Shown in pieces: positions 42,070 through 42,217 of a stretch of DNA of 42,217 nt. The stretch is from NCBI GenBank assembly GCA_016219105.1, contig JACRCI010000001.1:1-42217 (forward strand), in the 5' to 3' direction. The translations under genes were made by a program, and so were the position numbers. Numbering within the stretch: position 1 is the stretch's first letter; every line of letters begins with the position of its first letter. The DNA is from Deltaproteobacteria bacterium (lineage in GTDB: Bacteria; Desulfobacterota; GWC2-55-46; DRQE01). Below the pieces are notes generated by a model that searched no databases, had not been told where the DNA came from, and was given only the letters and a program-made list of their open reading frames with translations.

Positions 42070-42217
42070 ATGCTGGATAAAGAGATTGACGCTTCTGACG
42101 GCGTAAGCATAAAAAAGAAAAAGGGCGTAAGGAGGGGGGTATACCTCCTGCCGAACCTTTTGACTTCGTCTAGTCTTTTCGGCGGGTTCTACTCGATAGT
42201 GGCCTCTTTAGAAGGCA
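42070..42217 (+). CDS. pssA: CDP-diacylglycerol-serine O-phosphatidyltransferase (5' part)
   Basis: The ORF begins MLDKEIDASDGVSIKKKKG and continues VRRGVYLLPNLLTSSSLFGGFYS to the window edge. The YLLPNLLT-S-LFGGFYSI segment is the first membrane region of PssA, a CDP-alcohol phosphatidyltransferase; the catalytic CDP motif lies outside the window. AAAGGAGGG precedes the ATG by a few bases. Position after psd supports the call. Confidence 0.85.
   Translation, partial: MLDKEIDASDGVSIKKKKGVRRGVYLLPNLLTSSSLFGGFYSIVASLEG

Overview
The window looks like chromosomal DNA of a free-living Gram-negative bacterium, GC-rich by eye. The gene orders ffh-rpsP-khpA-rimM-trmD-rplS-rnhB-yraN, rpsB-tsf-pyrH-frr-uppS-cdsA-dxr-rseP and ilvB-ilvH-ilvC-psd-pssA, together with short EF-Ts, REC-rich signalling and DUF465, suit a Desulfobacterota/Nitrospirota-like (old 'deltaproteobacterial') lineage. 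This placement is inference from synteny, not from a marker search.

Layout. 1-143: start of a leftward IS-type gene with three 24-bp direct repeats. 144-4349 (minus): GntR regulator, small conserved protein, rluD, pgeF, coaE and a PAP2 phosphatase. 4487-7188 (plus): a TIM-barrel sugar-phosphate isomerase-like protein and a TMTC-like membrane protein with TPRs. 7189-7580: terminator, promoter and a 123-bp palindromic element. 7581-14999 (plus): ffh (frameshifted), rpsP, a shrunken khpA, rimM, trmD, rplS, rnhB, yraN and polA. 15038-17410: a more AT-rich island with a secreted C39-type protease gene, interrupted by an in-frame TGA, and a FIMAH-like protein. 17632-23249 (plus): a four-gene phosphorelay/c-di-GMP cluster. 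23271-27742 (minus): moxR, DUF58 and a transglutaminase of TgpA type. 28048-35931 (plus): translation, isoprenoid and phospholipid genes through rseP and tsaB. 36003-42217 (plus): DUF465, the branched-chain amino-acid genes, psd and the start of pssA.

The most unusual signal is a family of GC-rich 21-bp units scattered singly or in short tandem runs over at least 17 loci. The units share a core like GCCGTCCCTGACGGC joined by linkers such as CAACCA or CGGCACTCC. Because 21 bp is seven codons, and five of the six frames of the main unit are open, the units sit inside conserved genes (rluD, trmD, rpsB, tsf, moxR, DUF58, tgpA) as in-frame peptides such as DGWLAVRDG or GQPAVPD. They also fill gaps between operon genes. 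One of them even provides the stop codon of tsf.

Other points for follow-up are: the ffh frameshift in an A5 run; a 33-codon khpA that has lost its GxxG loop; a TGA at a Cys position of an EVCDGIDNNCNG-type motif; a hybrid kinase with a degenerate receiver plus a GGDEF domain; a probable CTG start for cdsA; and three promoters placed so close to the start codon that leaderless mRNAs are likely.
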